The translations under genes were made by a program, and so were the position numbers. DNA of 30,996 nt, from contig WELB01000166.1 in NCBI GenBank assembly GCA_009602725.1, forward strand, positions 141,154 to 172,149, written 5' to 3'. The DNA comes from Spirogloea muscicola (Eukaryota > Streptophyta > Zygnematophyceae > Spirogloeales > Spirogloeaceae). The stretch's first letter is position 1; each line of letters opens with the position of its first letter. A model generated the notes under the pieces. It did not search any database. It saw only the letters and a list, made by a program, of their open reading frames with translations, and had not been told where the DNA came from. Positions 1 through 9,739 of this stretch are shown one piece after another.

Positions 1-466
1 AACCCTAAACCCTAAACCCTAAACCCTAAACCCTAAACCCTAAACCCTAAACCCTAAACCCTAAACCCTAAACCCTAAACCCTAAACCCTAAACCCTAAA
101 CCCTAAACCCTAAACCCTAAACCCTAAACCCTAAACCCTAAACCCTAAACCCTAAACCCTAAACCCTAAACCCTAAACCCTAAACCCTAAACCCTAAACC
201 CTAAACCCTAAACCCTAAACCCTAAACCCTAAACCCTAAACCCTAAACCCTAAACCCTAAACCCTAAACCCTAAACCCTAAACCCTAAACCCTAAACCCT
301 AAACCCTAAACCCTAAACCCTAAACCCTAAACCCTAAACCCTAAACCCTAAACCCTAAACCCTAAACCCTAAACCCTAAACCCTAAACCCTAAACCCTAA
401 ACCCTAAACCCTAAACCCTAAACCCTAAACCCTAAACCCTAAACCCTAAACCCTAAACCCTAAACC
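1..466. repeat. Telomere repeat array, (CCCTAAA)n
   Basis: Perfect 7-bp tandem repeat, about 66 copies, with no variant unit visible. The C-rich strand reads 5' to 3' from the left edge, as expected for a left chromosome terminus whose G-rich strand (TTTAGGG) runs outward. This unit is the plant and green-algal (Arabidopsis-type) telomere sequence. The array stops abruptly after the last TAAACC at 466. Confidence 0.98.
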
Positions 467-489
467 ACTTGAGCAGGTGCCCCTGGGTG

Positions 490-1543
490 GCAGTGAATGG
501 GAGACTGGCAGGCTGCCCTTCCTGATGGCCCTAGCTTGGCCTACAATCTGCTGCTGGTAGACCACCCGGATGGACATGGTGAAGCCAGCAGTCCCCTTTG
601 TCCACCTTGCATGGACCACCGACCAGAGTGCGCAGGCTCGCTACACGATTGAGACGGAGAAGGTGGCCATTGACTTTTCTCTGCAGCTCATACCGACCTG
701 CACGTGTGTGCCCGGTTGCGGTGTGTTCTCATGGAGCGGCGGCATGGTTGATTGCACTCCCTATGTATGCTACATTGCGGGTGATGGTCAAGGCCTTCTG
801 GACAACCGTCCACCACCTCATGGTCTTTTTGCGCCCTGTCTCATTAGCATGGTGCAGTGCGAGTGCGCAGAGCAGAATATGGATTTGGCAGACCTGGCTG
901 CGCACATACTCCCGCTGTGCGGATGGAGCGGAGAAGTGACCACCCACGACCTCCTCAGACTCGGTATTTCGGCATTGCAGTCCTCTTCAGAGAAGATGTC
1001 TATCACGCCTATCCAGATTCAGGCCAACAGGGTCCACACAATCGCTGCCGACCTAGTCGCCATTACGCCTAGTGGTGGCCCACGCATCACTGCTGATGTA
1101 GTCACAAGAAAAGCTCTTGACTGCAGCAAATCAGTGTCCCCTTCCCTCAGCCACGAAGGCATGGTCGATAAAGTGGCGGCCTGAGCAGCTGGAGTACTTC
1201 AACCATCTGTAGGACAGGAGTTTGCTCCATTTGCCAAATACTTCCACGGGGCTTTTCTTTCTTTTGGGGCTTGCTTGCTCAACCTCCACCGCCAACTTGC
1301 CAACCAGCGGTGGCCCGAAGGCAAGGCCAGCAGGTGAGCAGCAGGGTGAGCAGCCAGATATCATTGAACCTGCTTGTTGGCCCTGGTGTACTCAATGCGT
1401 CTCTTATTTGAGCTGCAATGCTCTCCGTTATGCTGCAGTGATGCCAGGCTTTTGTGTGCTGGCCGTGGCTGCTGCCTCAGGAGATAGGCAGGCCTCACTT
1501 TTCATGCGGCTGGCATTCTGACTTGCGGCTGTTGACTAGGGAT
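490..1543 (+). pseudogene. Degenerate 3' part of a non-LTR retroelement (finger/endonuclease region)
   Basis: An open stretch at 570-1184 (204 codons) matches the C-terminal third of the element at 11,048-13,005. It keeps the QCEC...HILPLC...H finger, the THDLL motif and the block AADLVAITPSGGPRI followed by TADVVT, which corresponds to the nuclease core. Homology starts before 570 in another frame (ETGRLPF at about 505, matching ETGQFPF), so the copy is frameshifted. After the stop at 1184, decayed sequence reaches the family C-terminus, SDLRLLTRD, at 1517-1543. The copy is oriented away from the telomere. It is dead: 5'-truncated, with at least two frame breaks. Confidence 0.8.
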
Positions 1544-2121
1544 CACCGACCAGTCATGCTTACTAGCCACTTTGTGCTGAGTGGTTGGCCTTGTCGTCTT
1601 GAGGCTCCCCCCTAGACTTTCTCCTCTTCTAAGCTGGCCCTTTCAAAGCCACCTCTACTCGAAACTTCTCTCGTCCTCTTCATACAACGTATTAGAGCAG
1701 GTTGTAGGTTGTATATTGGCCGGAAGGAAGAGCAAGATATTTTTTGTGGTTGATGCTACTGTGTTACACCTGAGTTGGCGTGCTGTATTTCCTTGAACCT
1801 GTACAACCATATTAGCAGCTGCAATGTCAGTGTTTTGCACCATTGCCCCTACCCGCAGGTCGCCAGGATAATTCACAAAGCTTTGGCCGTCAAGGCACTC
1901 GCATGTCCCGTCCAGCTGAGATTCGGGAAGTATGGCTGTGACATCCTTGATAGTTTGGGTCCATCTCCTGTTAAGGACTTGGTGCGAGGCCTAAGCCTAC
2001 TGGCCTGCTGTTCTGCCTGCTGCCCGCCAGACCATTCACTTCAAAGGGCAAAGCACAAAGTGGCTTACTAGGCGACTCACAGCCATTTTTACGAGCAATG
2101 AGGTCTCTCACTAACAGGAGC
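1544..2121. other. Subtelomeric stretch with no recognisable gene
   Basis: This follows the 3' end of the first retroelement copy and may be its 3' flank. No hairpin tail is visible. A short coding-looking stretch follows an acceptor-like CCCGCAG near 1857 (reading ARIIHKALAVKALACPVQLR), but I recognise no family and no partner exon. Confidence 0.4.
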
Positions 2122-2503
2122 CTAGCAAATGTCGCCTTCCATCACAGTCTCCCTTGCGGGCTTCCATGCCAGCTCCGCACAATCTTGCGCCACGAATTCA
2201 ATAGCGTCTTTCACTAACGCAGGGAAGCGAAGCACTTCCCCCTTCGCCCCACTGGTGATGTATAGGTAGCTTCTCCGAGCATCCGTCAATCTTTCTCTCC
2301 CGTGGCATTGCATTCCGACCATATGGATCGTTACCTGAAATCTGAATACACTTGACAGAATCCAGCATAACCACCAAGCACTGTAATCAACAAGAAGCCT
2401 CATGCTTGTGGGTGTGTCTGTTGAGGCTTTCTCATAGGTAGTGGTAGCCCTGGCACATTGATTGGTGCCACAGCACTTGAGGGCCTGCAACACAGCGAGG
2501 CAT
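2122..2503 (-). other. Unrecognised coding-like fragment, possibly spliced
   Basis: The minus strand is open across this stretch for up to 153 codons. Its last part (SYLYITSGAKGEVLRFPALV, then KDAIEFVAQDCAELAWKP) has protein-like composition and ends at a stop at 2122. Its upstream part lies inside the inverted copy of the duplicated segment at 2420-2503, which has acceptor-like TGTGTTGCAG. An acceptor-like GATTTCAG lies near 2333. I recognise no family. It may be a fragment of a host gene that was copied and scrambled in the subtelomere. Confidence 0.25.
2420..2503 (-). repeat. Inverted 84-bp copy of the segment at 5219-5302
   Basis: The reverse complement of this stretch matches 5219-5302 over 84 bp with two mismatches seen by eye. 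It also matches 4387-4450 up to the point where that copy is interrupted. It starts at ATGCCTCGC and ends at AGCCTCAAC in the sense direction. A segment copied three times in both orientations is typical of subtelomeric shuffling. Confidence 0.85.
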
Positions 2504-3138
2504 GGGGTTGCACGGCGAACGCCTGGGTTTGCTGGAGCAAATTGAGAGGCGCAAATGGTACAACCTGAGAGCAACCGCGACATACAGAACAGTCCCAGTC
2601 ATGATCAGCTCAGAGCTGCTAAGCTCTGGCTTGTTTCTCTCCAGCATGAATAGCTCGACGAAACAACCGCTACCACAATGTATTGGGGTTTTGGATCGAC
2701 CACCGACCTGTCCGGAGCTACTTTTGCTCTTCAACTCTTGCTCTGTATTTGCTCTCCAACTTGTGCTCTTCAAGTGACTTAGAGATCTGCTTCAGAACGC
2801 CCTTATGCTTCTCAGAGAAGTCAGCCTGAGCAGCACTCAGTGGCGACGGATAGTGAAGTGCGGCAGGGACCCAAGCCTGCACATTCAGGAGACGCAGAGC
2901 TTACAGCCTGTAAGCTCAGGTTGTCAATTGGGGCGTACAGTCAATCACATCGTGCTCACTGCCAAAGACTGTGCTCGTCGGAAGATCGCTCAGGCTCCAC
3001 AGTGAAAGCCTTAGCAGTGCCACTCTCCTCCCTCTTCCGTCAGGGGACTGGGCTAGCCAGACTCGGGCTAAAGTAGCAAGACAAGGGAGTGCTCTCTGTG
3101 CAAGAGCGCACTGAGCACAGGAGCAGGCGTGTCGCAAT
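2504..3138. other. No recognisable gene
   Basis: Only short overlapping reading frames in both directions, with no family match, no retroelement C-terminal signature and no hairpin tail. Confidence 0.4.
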
Positions 3139-3739
3139 CTAGGCATGCCACAAGGAGGGACCTCGGTCAGCAAGAGTCACCGTCATCACGCCCTGGCAGG
3201 TGCTCCGAGCAACATGGATGGCGCCGACGAATCCCTCCAGCTCTTCTTCCACAAGGGGTGGGAATTGGGGAATGCGCTCGGAGAGCTTGAGGAGTGCGAG
3301 GTGGACGTCACAGGAGGCCTGCAGGAGGAGCAGGCGCAGGTTCTTGGCCTTCTGCCAGTTGGTGCTGGGCGTCTGCCACTGGCGCAGGAGGCCGTCACCG
3401 ATCGTCTTGATGACGTGGTACAGCACCTGCCGGCGGGGAGCAGCCCGTCAGCAGTGCAGCGTTGCAGGCAGGGCAGCGCGGGTCGTGGGAGCGAAAGGTA
3501 GTCACTAGAATAGCTAGTTCACTAGCACATCTAAAGTAGCTAAAGGGAAAGGCAATCAGCCGAGATGGGGGGCAGAGAGGCGGGGGGCGTGCCAGGAGGG
3601 GGTCGGAGGGGCGGGCGGGGAGGGCGTCGGAGGCGGGATCGTAGGCCTTGGAGGTGGCCTTGGAGGGGTCGTCGTCGGCGCGGCGCGGCGCGCTGGTGGT
3701 GCTGGTGACCGCGGAGCCGGCGACGCTGGTGTCGCGCAT
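3139..3739 (-). CDS. Candidate two-exon gene of unknown function
   Basis: A possible start at 3739 opens a GC-rich reading frame with a strong C-ending codon bias (MRDTSVAGSAVTSTTSAPRR, then ADDDPSKATSKAYDPASD), like the first exons of the two firm genes in this window. A second exon (3426 to 3139) starts after the acceptor CCGCCGGCAG and encodes VLYHVIKTIGDGLLRQWQ through PQFPPLVEEELEGFVGAIHV to a stop. The donor between them was not located, so the join is unproven. I do not recognise the family. A retroelement tail is inserted just upstream (3814-3929), which may have separated the gene from its promoter or from earlier exons. It may be a pseudogene or gene fragment. Confidence 0.35.
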
Positions 3740-3813
3740 CGTGGTGGGCGCGGGCGCGGGCGTGGAGGGATGCCAAGTGCGGGCCGACGGGGGGCTATGG
3801 CTGTGGGGGCGCT

Positions 3814-3929
3814 CTGGAGCACTTTGTGTCCCCCTTAGCCAGCTCATTACCCAGTCAACAACAGGACATTTGTAAGGCTGGAATTGGCCTCCCTTTCAAT
3901 ATCATGCGCACCGCGCGCGCCTTCTCTCT
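3814..3929 (+). mobile_element. Tail-only retroelement insertion with 8-bp target duplication
   Basis: A 116-bp stretch flanked by GGGGCGCT on both sides (3806-3813 and 3930-3937). From about 3827 it matches, in sense direction, the 3' untranslated region of the element ending at 10,697 on the minus strand (TGTCCCCCTTAGCCAGCTCA, CATTTGTAAGGCT, CCTCCCTTTCAAT). It ends with the family terminus CCTTCTCTCT. No coding sequence is present, so this is an extreme 5' truncation, as produced by target-primed reverse transcription. Confidence 0.75.
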
Positions 3930-3968
3930 GGGGCGCTGGTGGCTAGCCACAGTCGCCACACCATAAGT

Positions 3969-3993
3969 GATGGGCTGTGATGGGCCAGCCCAG
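3969..3993 (-). repeat. Solitary type III hairpin tail fragment
   Basis: GGCTGTGATGGGCCAGCCC with flanks resembles the hairpin tails at 9773, 16,392, 30,038 and 30,237. It lies just beyond the inserted tail at 3814-3929. In element sense (minus strand) it reads GGGCTGGCCCATCACAGCC. Confidence 0.5.
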
Positions 3994-4243
3994 AAAAGGC
4001 CGAGAAGCTGGGGCCTCTGCCGCCCGCGGGGGCCCAACTTTCCAACTTTCCGCCCGCGCCGGCGGTGGCGCCCCGGCGGTGGCGGCCCGCCACCGCCACC
4101 GCCACCGCCAACCGCCGTTTGAAGGCCGCGCGATGGCGGCTGCATCTGGGTCTCGTCGGAATGCTTCTCGGGCTCCGTTCATTCTCTGATCCTTCCACGT
4201 CCTGGTGTGTGCTTTTCCCTTTTCGGCACCTTTTCGACCTTGG

Positions 4244-6036
4244 CCTTGAGCTACCCTGACCCTTGAATGGTCTTAGCATCGGTGGTATCAGAGTAGCATT
4301 GTCCATCCTGTGGGTGTGTGTTGCAGAAGATGCAGCAGAGATTGATACAAGTTGCTAAGCATCTGGTTCTATCTGAAGAGGTTCATGCCTCGCTGTGTTG
4401 CAGGCCCTCAAGTGCTGTGGCACCAATCAATGTGCCAGGGCTACCAGTACCTATGAGAAAAAAAAAGAAAAGCGGCTGCTGATATGAGAAAGCCTCAACG
4501 ACCACGCCTTCGGATATTGTGTATAAACTGCCCCACCCCCCCCCCCGGGCTTGCTGCAGCTGGGTCCGCCCGGCCTCGTCGCGCTGCTGCTCGCGCGAAT
4601 TACGCCAGCCATGGCCATCCCGATGCCGCCACAGCGGCTGTTGGCGGAGCCGGAGCAGCTCTCAGGTCTGCGAAAGCTCGCTCCCACCACCCCATGCTTC
4701 AGGCCTCCTGCGACAAGGCATAGCGCATTGCACCATCCAGCCTTCTCCGCTCACGACCCCTGCTGTCAAGCCATCTGCACTCGCAGCTGGCCGTGAGAAC
4801 CTGCAATTAGCCACAAAGTCTTTGCAGAGGTCCTCTGCCAGGTGACGGGGTTTCGGAGCTGTCTGCATTGTCAGCCTCCGAGGATGATGCATGCGGATGA
4901 TGCTAACGGGCCTGGGACGAACCCAAGCCATGTGTGCCAGTTGGCCTTGAGCGACCTTGACCTTGAGCTACCCTGACCCTTGGATGGTCTTAGCATCGGT
5001 GGTATTTGAGTAGCATTGTCCATCCTGTGGGTGTGTGTTGCAGAAGATGCAGCAGAGTTTGATACAAATTGCTAGTCATCTGGTTCTATCTGAAGAGAGA
5101 GAAGGCGCGCGGGGCGCATGAATTGAAAGGGAGGCCAATTCAAGCCAATACATTGTTCAGGCAGAGTCGAGTGCAGACTAAACAATGCTACATAATACGG
5201 AGACATCTGAAGAGGTTCATGCCTCGCTGTGTTGCAGGCCCTCAAGTGCTATGGCACCAATCAATGTGCCAGGGCTACCAGTACCTATGAGAAAGCCTCA
5301 ACGACCACGCCTTCGGATATTGTCTATCCTCCTCCCCCCCCCGCCGGCTTGCTGCCTCGGCCCCGCCCGGCCTCGTCGCGCTGCCGCCCGCGCGAACGAC
5401 GCCAACTATTGCCGCGGCCGCTTCGCTCCCCCCGCCGCTTCCTCTAACAGCGCCGCCGGCGCCTCTGCAGCCCCCGGCGCTGGGCCAAGCTGCCGCGGGC
5501 GTCGGCCCCACGCGGCTGTGGCCATTGCGATGCCGCACCAGAAGCTATTGGCGCCCGCGCTCGATGGGCTCTGGGCGGAGCTGGAGCAGCTGCAGCACCC
5601 GCCGTCCCCCTCTGGTCTGCGCACGCTCTCGCTCTTCTACCACCCCATGCTTCAGGCCTCCGGCGACAAAGGCATAGCGCATTGCACCATCCAGCGTTCT
5701 CCGCTCACGACCCCTCCTGTCAAGCCATCTGCACTCGCAGCTGGCCGTGAGAACCTGCAATTAGCCACAAAGTCTTTGCAGAGGTCCTCTGCCAGGTGAC
5801 GGGATTTCGGAGCTGTCTGCATTGTCAGCCTCCGAGGATGATGCATGCGGATGATGCTAACGGGCCTGGGACGAACCCAAGCCATGTGTGCCAGTTGGCC
5901 TCGAGCGACCCTGACCCTTGAATGGTCGTAGCATCGGTGGTATCAGCGTAGCATTGGCCATCCTGTGAGTGTGTGTTTCAGAAAATGCAGCAGACTTTGT
6001 CACAAGTTGCTAATGATCTGGTTCTATCTGAAGAGG
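4244..6036 (+). repeat. Tandem segmental duplication, units A, B and partial C
   Basis: Unit A starts at 4244, unit B at about 4961 and partial unit C at about 5899. Each opens with GAGCTACCCTGACCCTTG or a close variant and GGTCTTAGCATCGGTGGTAT. A frame beginning ATGCAGCAG is kept in all three (4330, 5047 and 5985) and reads through LVLSEE. A and B also share an acceptor-like TGTGTTGCAG, the segment ending in CTATGAGA and a downstream part ending near TGTGCCAGTTGG (4940, 5892). B is longer because of a tail insertion and a longer GC-rich middle. Unit A has an extra A-rich stretch near 4457. The source looks like a host gene fragment, which I do not recognise. Confidence 0.8.
5088..5214 (-). 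mobile_element. Tail-only retroelement insertion with 10-bp target duplication
   Basis: The insert is 5098-5204 (107 bp), flanked by ATCTGAAGAG at 5088-5097 and 5205-5214. The duplicated units A (4371-4380) and C (6026-6035) carry that 10-mer once with no insert, so the empty site is visible in the same window. The insert is identical by eye to 30,795-30,901, where it forms the 3' untranslated region of another element copy. In minus-strand sense it contains CCTCCCTTTCAATTCATGCG and ends in GCCTTCTCT. Confidence 0.9.
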
Positions 6037-7457
6037 TATCTGCGGCAGGCCACACCTTGGCTGCCACCTCTGGATCTTGGCATGTTGATGCTTTGCCTGC
6101 TGCTAGTGTTCTGACTTTCCAGTCGCTGACTGGGGGGTCCTGAGTGGCTGTCTAGTAGATAGCGGCCACTAAGCTTAGATATTCTTCGTCGAAGAAGTGT
6201 CACAAATATGTGTAAACATGTGTTAGTTACATGTTGCTCGCGCAGCTGGAGGGCCCTGCGGCTGCAGGCCAGGGCCAAGGAGGGTGAAGCAGCTGAGCCT
6301 GCTGAGCCAGTCAAGCCGACGCAGGGGACCTCCTCCGACCCCTCCTTACAAACTCTTGCAGGCTCGCTGGATGCGGATGACACGAGGATGTCACAAAGCT
6401 GGGCAAGCGTACCCCCTGCCGGCAAGGACCTGGAGCTGCCTGTGGAAAGAGCTGCCTGGCACTCTGCTGAGGGATGTGTGGTCAGGGCGTCTTAGCAGAC
6501 ATTTGTCTATTCTTCCATGATGGACAGCCCTCTGTGTTCGTTTGTTTCAAATACATGAATACTTCCTCTGTGGAGCAACATTTCCTCTTAAATTCCACAT
6601 TCAAGTTGTCTTACTTGTGTTGGTTCACTAAGTCATAGAAGACCAGAGTTGTTTATGCAGAGCCTAGCAGTAAAGTCAGCTCCTGATTGGCAGCAAGTCT
6701 TGCACAGAATTGATAGTACAATGTGCTGCAACAACTTCTGATCTTCCCAATGGAGTGTAGGATCAAACAACCCTCCTAGCCTGCTGTTTGAGGAGCACAA
6801 GCACATGTGCACCTGGCCACTACCAATTTTGGCACACTTCCACCTGCAACGCCCCGACTGCACCGGGGACGTACTGCAAGCGGCGGCGAGGCAGGCCTCG
6901 GGCCCGCGGTCGCGTCAGGGCCAGAGGGAGCTAGGGCGAGCTCCCGGCCCGGCACAAGCGAGCGACGCTCGTAGAGTGCTAGCTCGCTCGCGCGGAGCGC
7001 GTCGCGTGGGGACCGACCCTCTCACCAAGGGCGCGGATGCGGATGCGGCCGGAGGGGCCCGGGCCGCGGCTGCCGGCGCCCTGTCGTGCTACATGGTGTC
7101 GGTTGCTAGTTGACGTCGATAGGAGAGATGTGTGTGAAATGCAGGTGACAACATTGAATCCACGTGACCGGCAACGCCAAACATTGTAAAAAGAAATGGA
7201 AACGAGAAAGTCGGGCATTACTTGCTTTGGAATAAGATAGATAGAATAGTAGCGGAATGAGAAGGTAACTGGAGCTTGTGACGGATGATTTCCAGTTTAA
7301 GTAAAGAGGCAGCCGAAACACCAAGCAATGATAGCGATGCAAGGACTAGATCCGAAACTGATGGCCAATAGCCATCACCGTAACAGTTTCAGTGTCGGTA
7401 TCGGTCTTTGAAATAGTAACGGAATTGAGAACGCCCTACTACGGGCTCGGACAGAAC
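6037..7457. other. Stretch with no firm gene; faint retroelement 3'UTR trace
   Basis: 6539-6560 (GTTTGTTTCAAATACATGA) resembles the 3' untranslated region of the element copies at 13,570 and 13,884. A GC-rich block at about 6840-7090 has an 8-bp inverted repeat, GCGAGCGA / TCGCTCGC (6958-6991). Short frames such as 6208-6495 (EGEAAEPAEPVKPTQG) have no family I recognise. From 7100 the composition becomes AT-richer with nothing identifiable. Confidence 0.4.
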
Positions 7458-7620
7458 CAGTATCACGCCCAATGAAGGGACTTCGGACCGAACAGTATCA
7501 CGCCCAATGAAGGGACTTCGAACCGAACAGTATCACGCCCAATTAAGGGACTTCGGACCGAACAGTCTCTCGCCCAATTAAGGGACTTCGGACCGAACAG
7601 TCTCACGCCCAATGAAGGGT
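7458..7620. repeat. Minisatellite, 35-bp unit, about 4.7 copies
   Basis: Units start with CAGT(A/C)TC at 7458, 7493, 7528, 7563 and 7598 with exact 35-bp spacing. The core is CACGCCCAAT(G/T)AAGGG followed by ACTTCGGACCGAA. Units are adjacent with no spacers, so this is a tandem repeat and not a CRISPR array. Single-base variants (G/T, A/C) mark individual units. Confidence 0.95.
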
Positions 7621-7825
7621 CGTAGGTCAGTACAGAATGCTCACGAAGATGCAGTCAATACAATGGATGGGGATAAAACAAGATCACGTGTGTCTTGTCA
7701 AAGTACCGGTTTATGTACCGCTTAACGGAGTTCACCGGTAGAAGGCTCCTCAAGCAGAGCGACCTAACGCGCCAGCCCGTGCCTTCCTGGCACGTCCGGA
7801 GCGCTCGCTCGATGTCCGCTGGTTG

Positions 7826-7945
7826 TTCAGCGGTGGCGGCGGCGGGGACAGCGACGACGACAGCAGCAGCGACGACGGCAGCGACAATGGCAGCGACGAC
7901 AACAGCAGCGACGGCGGCGACAGCGGCGGCGGTGGCGGCAAGTCG
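7826..7945. repeat. Triplet-rich low-complexity tract (GAC/AGC/GGC)
   Basis: Imperfect runs of CAGCGACGACGG-like triplets. All frames give low-complexity peptides: Asp/Ser/Gly in one plus frame, Ala/Thr in another. The reading frames here most likely reflect the repeat rather than a gene. Confidence 0.7.
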
Positions 7946-8068
7946 GCTCAAAGAAGGAAACTGGACCGAGTGAACTACTCGGTCCCAGCCCTCCGCTCGC
8001 TTATCTTCGGTCGGAAAGAATAGTTCTGTATTCTTTGGAGCAGGACCTTCGGCCCATTTGGCTCCTCC

Positions 8069-8172
8069 CTCCACCCTCGATCCCAAGGCCAGTGTAGCCT
8101 GAGACCGCTATTTCCGACCTTACCCCTCCACCCTTAATCCCCAAGGCCAGTGTAGCCTGGGATTGCTATTCC
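8069..8172. repeat. Two-copy direct repeat, 57-bp period
   Basis: CCTCCACCCT...CCAAGGCCAGTGTAGCCTG...GCTATT occurs at 8069-8115 and 8126-8172 with a few substitutions. Confidence 0.8.
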
Positions 8173-8600
8173 CTCACCCTTTCACCTTTACCCGCCGCTA
8201 GCCTGGCCGGTCCCGCCTTCGCTCGTCAAGGTGGGTCATCCCCATCAGAGCGGGCTTTAAGGGCTTTTCGGCTTCTGTTCGAGGCCTTTTGAGCGGTTTC
8301 GGGCGGTAGGCTGGGGCTGCCTCTCGGATACCAAATCTACGGTCCAGCGGCAGATACGCACGGGTTTTTGAGTGGTTGAGATTGTAGGATGGGGTTGGCC
8401 TGTTGATGTGCAATCGATAGTTCCAAAGACAAATCCACACTTACGCGACCTGAGTTGAGTTAGAGGTGCTGTGCTTGCGAATTCTGGTTTACAGTATTGG
8501 ATAGGTGACGTGTCTCAGTCGTCCGCGTGTCGTGCCACCTCACATGTCTTGTCAGACCGACATGAATAAGCCACCGACGGGATATTTCATGACAGCCCCT
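8173..8600. other. No recognisable gene
   Basis: It contains two diverged related segments around 8290 and 8375 (TTTTGAGCGGTTTCGGGCGG and TTTTGAGTGGTTGAGATTG), suggesting an old short tandem duplication. I recognise nothing else. Confidence 0.4.
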
Positions 8601-8614
8601 CCAGCCCGCCTTGA

Positions 8615-9276
8615 GCTGCAGAGAGAAGGGCTCGCCTATTGAGGATAGGGGCTGGAGAGGGGCTGGAGAGGGGCTGCAGAAAGAGCTCGCCCATTGAGGA
8701 CAGGGGCTGGAACAGCCAGCCCAAAAAAGAATGAGCAGAGTACAAGAAGCCCAAGAAGAAGGGGGCCAGGCAGAGGGGACTGGTGGCCCCTCTGCGGGTC
8801 TCGCCGCGCCGAGGTCCCCAGCCGAGATCGTCGTCAAACAGGCGAGCTCTTTCTTCACACCGCCGCGACTCACCGTGACAATGCTGCTCAGGGGCAGATC
8901 TGGAACTCGGCGCCCGTGCATGGGGGGGTTCCTCAGCGGAGCACAGGCCGGCAGAGGAGGGTGCCCGGCCATGCGCTGGCAAGTCGTGAGAGCGACGCCT
9001 GGTACCAGAGAAAGCGCTCGCCCAGTGAGGATAGGGGCTGGAAGAAAGGGCTCGCCCATTGAGGAAACAGAGAGGAAACCGGCATCTCTGGTCCCAACTG
9101 GCCGGCCCGGGCGTGCTGCGGCGCCGGCGGGGGGGGCCTGGGAAGAAAGAGCTCGCCCATTGAGGATAGGGGCTGGAACAGCCAGCCCAAAAAAGAATGG
9201 ACAAAGTACGAGAAGGGAGCCAGGGGAAGCGCTAAGAAAAACAAGCACAAGAAGAAACAAAGCAGCTACGAATGAC
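8615..9276 (-). mobile_element. Stacked retroelement 3' tails
   Basis: Several copies of the hairpin tail lie between 8623 and 9190. Full 7-5-7 hairpins sit at 8704-8722 and 9170-9188, and partial tails (GCTCGCC...TTGAGGATAGGGGCTGG) at 8629-8655, 9015-9041 and 9049-9065. One short tail, 8623-8672, is flanked by GCTGCAGA (8615-8622 and 8673-8680), consistent with its own target duplication. The stretch from 9190 to 9276 is the 3' untranslated region of the copy ending at 9277. The long minus-strand frame over this region is translated tail, not a protein gene. Confidence 0.75.
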
Positions 9277-9690
9277 TCAGGAATTCCTGCTGAGCAGCCG
9301 CAGATCAGAGATGCTAGGGTCCTGGAAGTGGGTCCCCTGGACAGAGCCAGACGCAGCAGCTAGGGCTCTTCCGGCACGAAGGTGCAGCGCACGGGCCATG
9401 GACCTCTGCAGCGAGACGGCCAAGCGCATGCGATACACTTGCGCCAGCGACCCGGCTGCAGGAAAGCCTACCGGCTCACCATGGAAGCGACGGGCGATTG
9501 CGAGGCGGGCGAGCTGGTTAAGTAGCTCAAGCCACCGAGCGCCCAGTGCCCCATGGATGTCAATTGCCAACGGCCTGGGCCGTTGCGGGGAGGCCTCGCT
9601 GCTGGCTGCGGGGTTTTCCTGCCACCGCGCGGGCGTGGCTCCCCCAATGGGGAGAGCCACTTGGAGGGTAAGCGGCGGGCCCGCCAGCGC
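9277..9690 (-). pseudogene. Retroelement C-terminal fragment
   Basis: The minus-strand frame ending at 9277 matches the last ~160 residues of the 11,048-13,005 element: VALPIGGA (for VAILPSGGP), PLAIDIHGALGARWLELLNQ, AGSLAQVYRMRLAVSLQRS, RAGRALAAASGS and the terminal SDLRLLSRNS. An internal deletion has removed the segment between the nuclease core and PLAID. Upstream it joins the tail of another copy at about 9740-9800. Confidence 0.85.
9635..9660. repeat. Near-perfect inverted repeat within the retroelement fragment
   Basis: GTGGCTC and GAGCCAC arms flank CCCC/GGGG, with an AAT loop and one unpaired base. It lies in the decayed nuclease-core coding region, so it may be chance or a remnant of a deletion event. 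Confidence 0.6.
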
Positions 9691-9739
9691 GGCTGCGGCT
9701 CGCCACCCTGCCGCGGCCGCCACTCCGCTGACGCTGACG

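Noticed and set aside
7458-7620. Regular 35-bp repeats as a CRISPR array
   Set aside because: The units are adjacent with no unique spacers, and the host is a eukaryote.
7100-8500. Long terminal repeats of an LTR retrotransposon
   Set aside because: I found no paired terminal repeats, primer-binding site or gag-pol coding sequence.
8460-9260. A 266-codon minus-strand frame as a protein gene
   Set aside because: It is built of repeated hairpin tails (recurring PLSSMGE/PILNGRAL-like peptides), which are 3' untranslated repeats.
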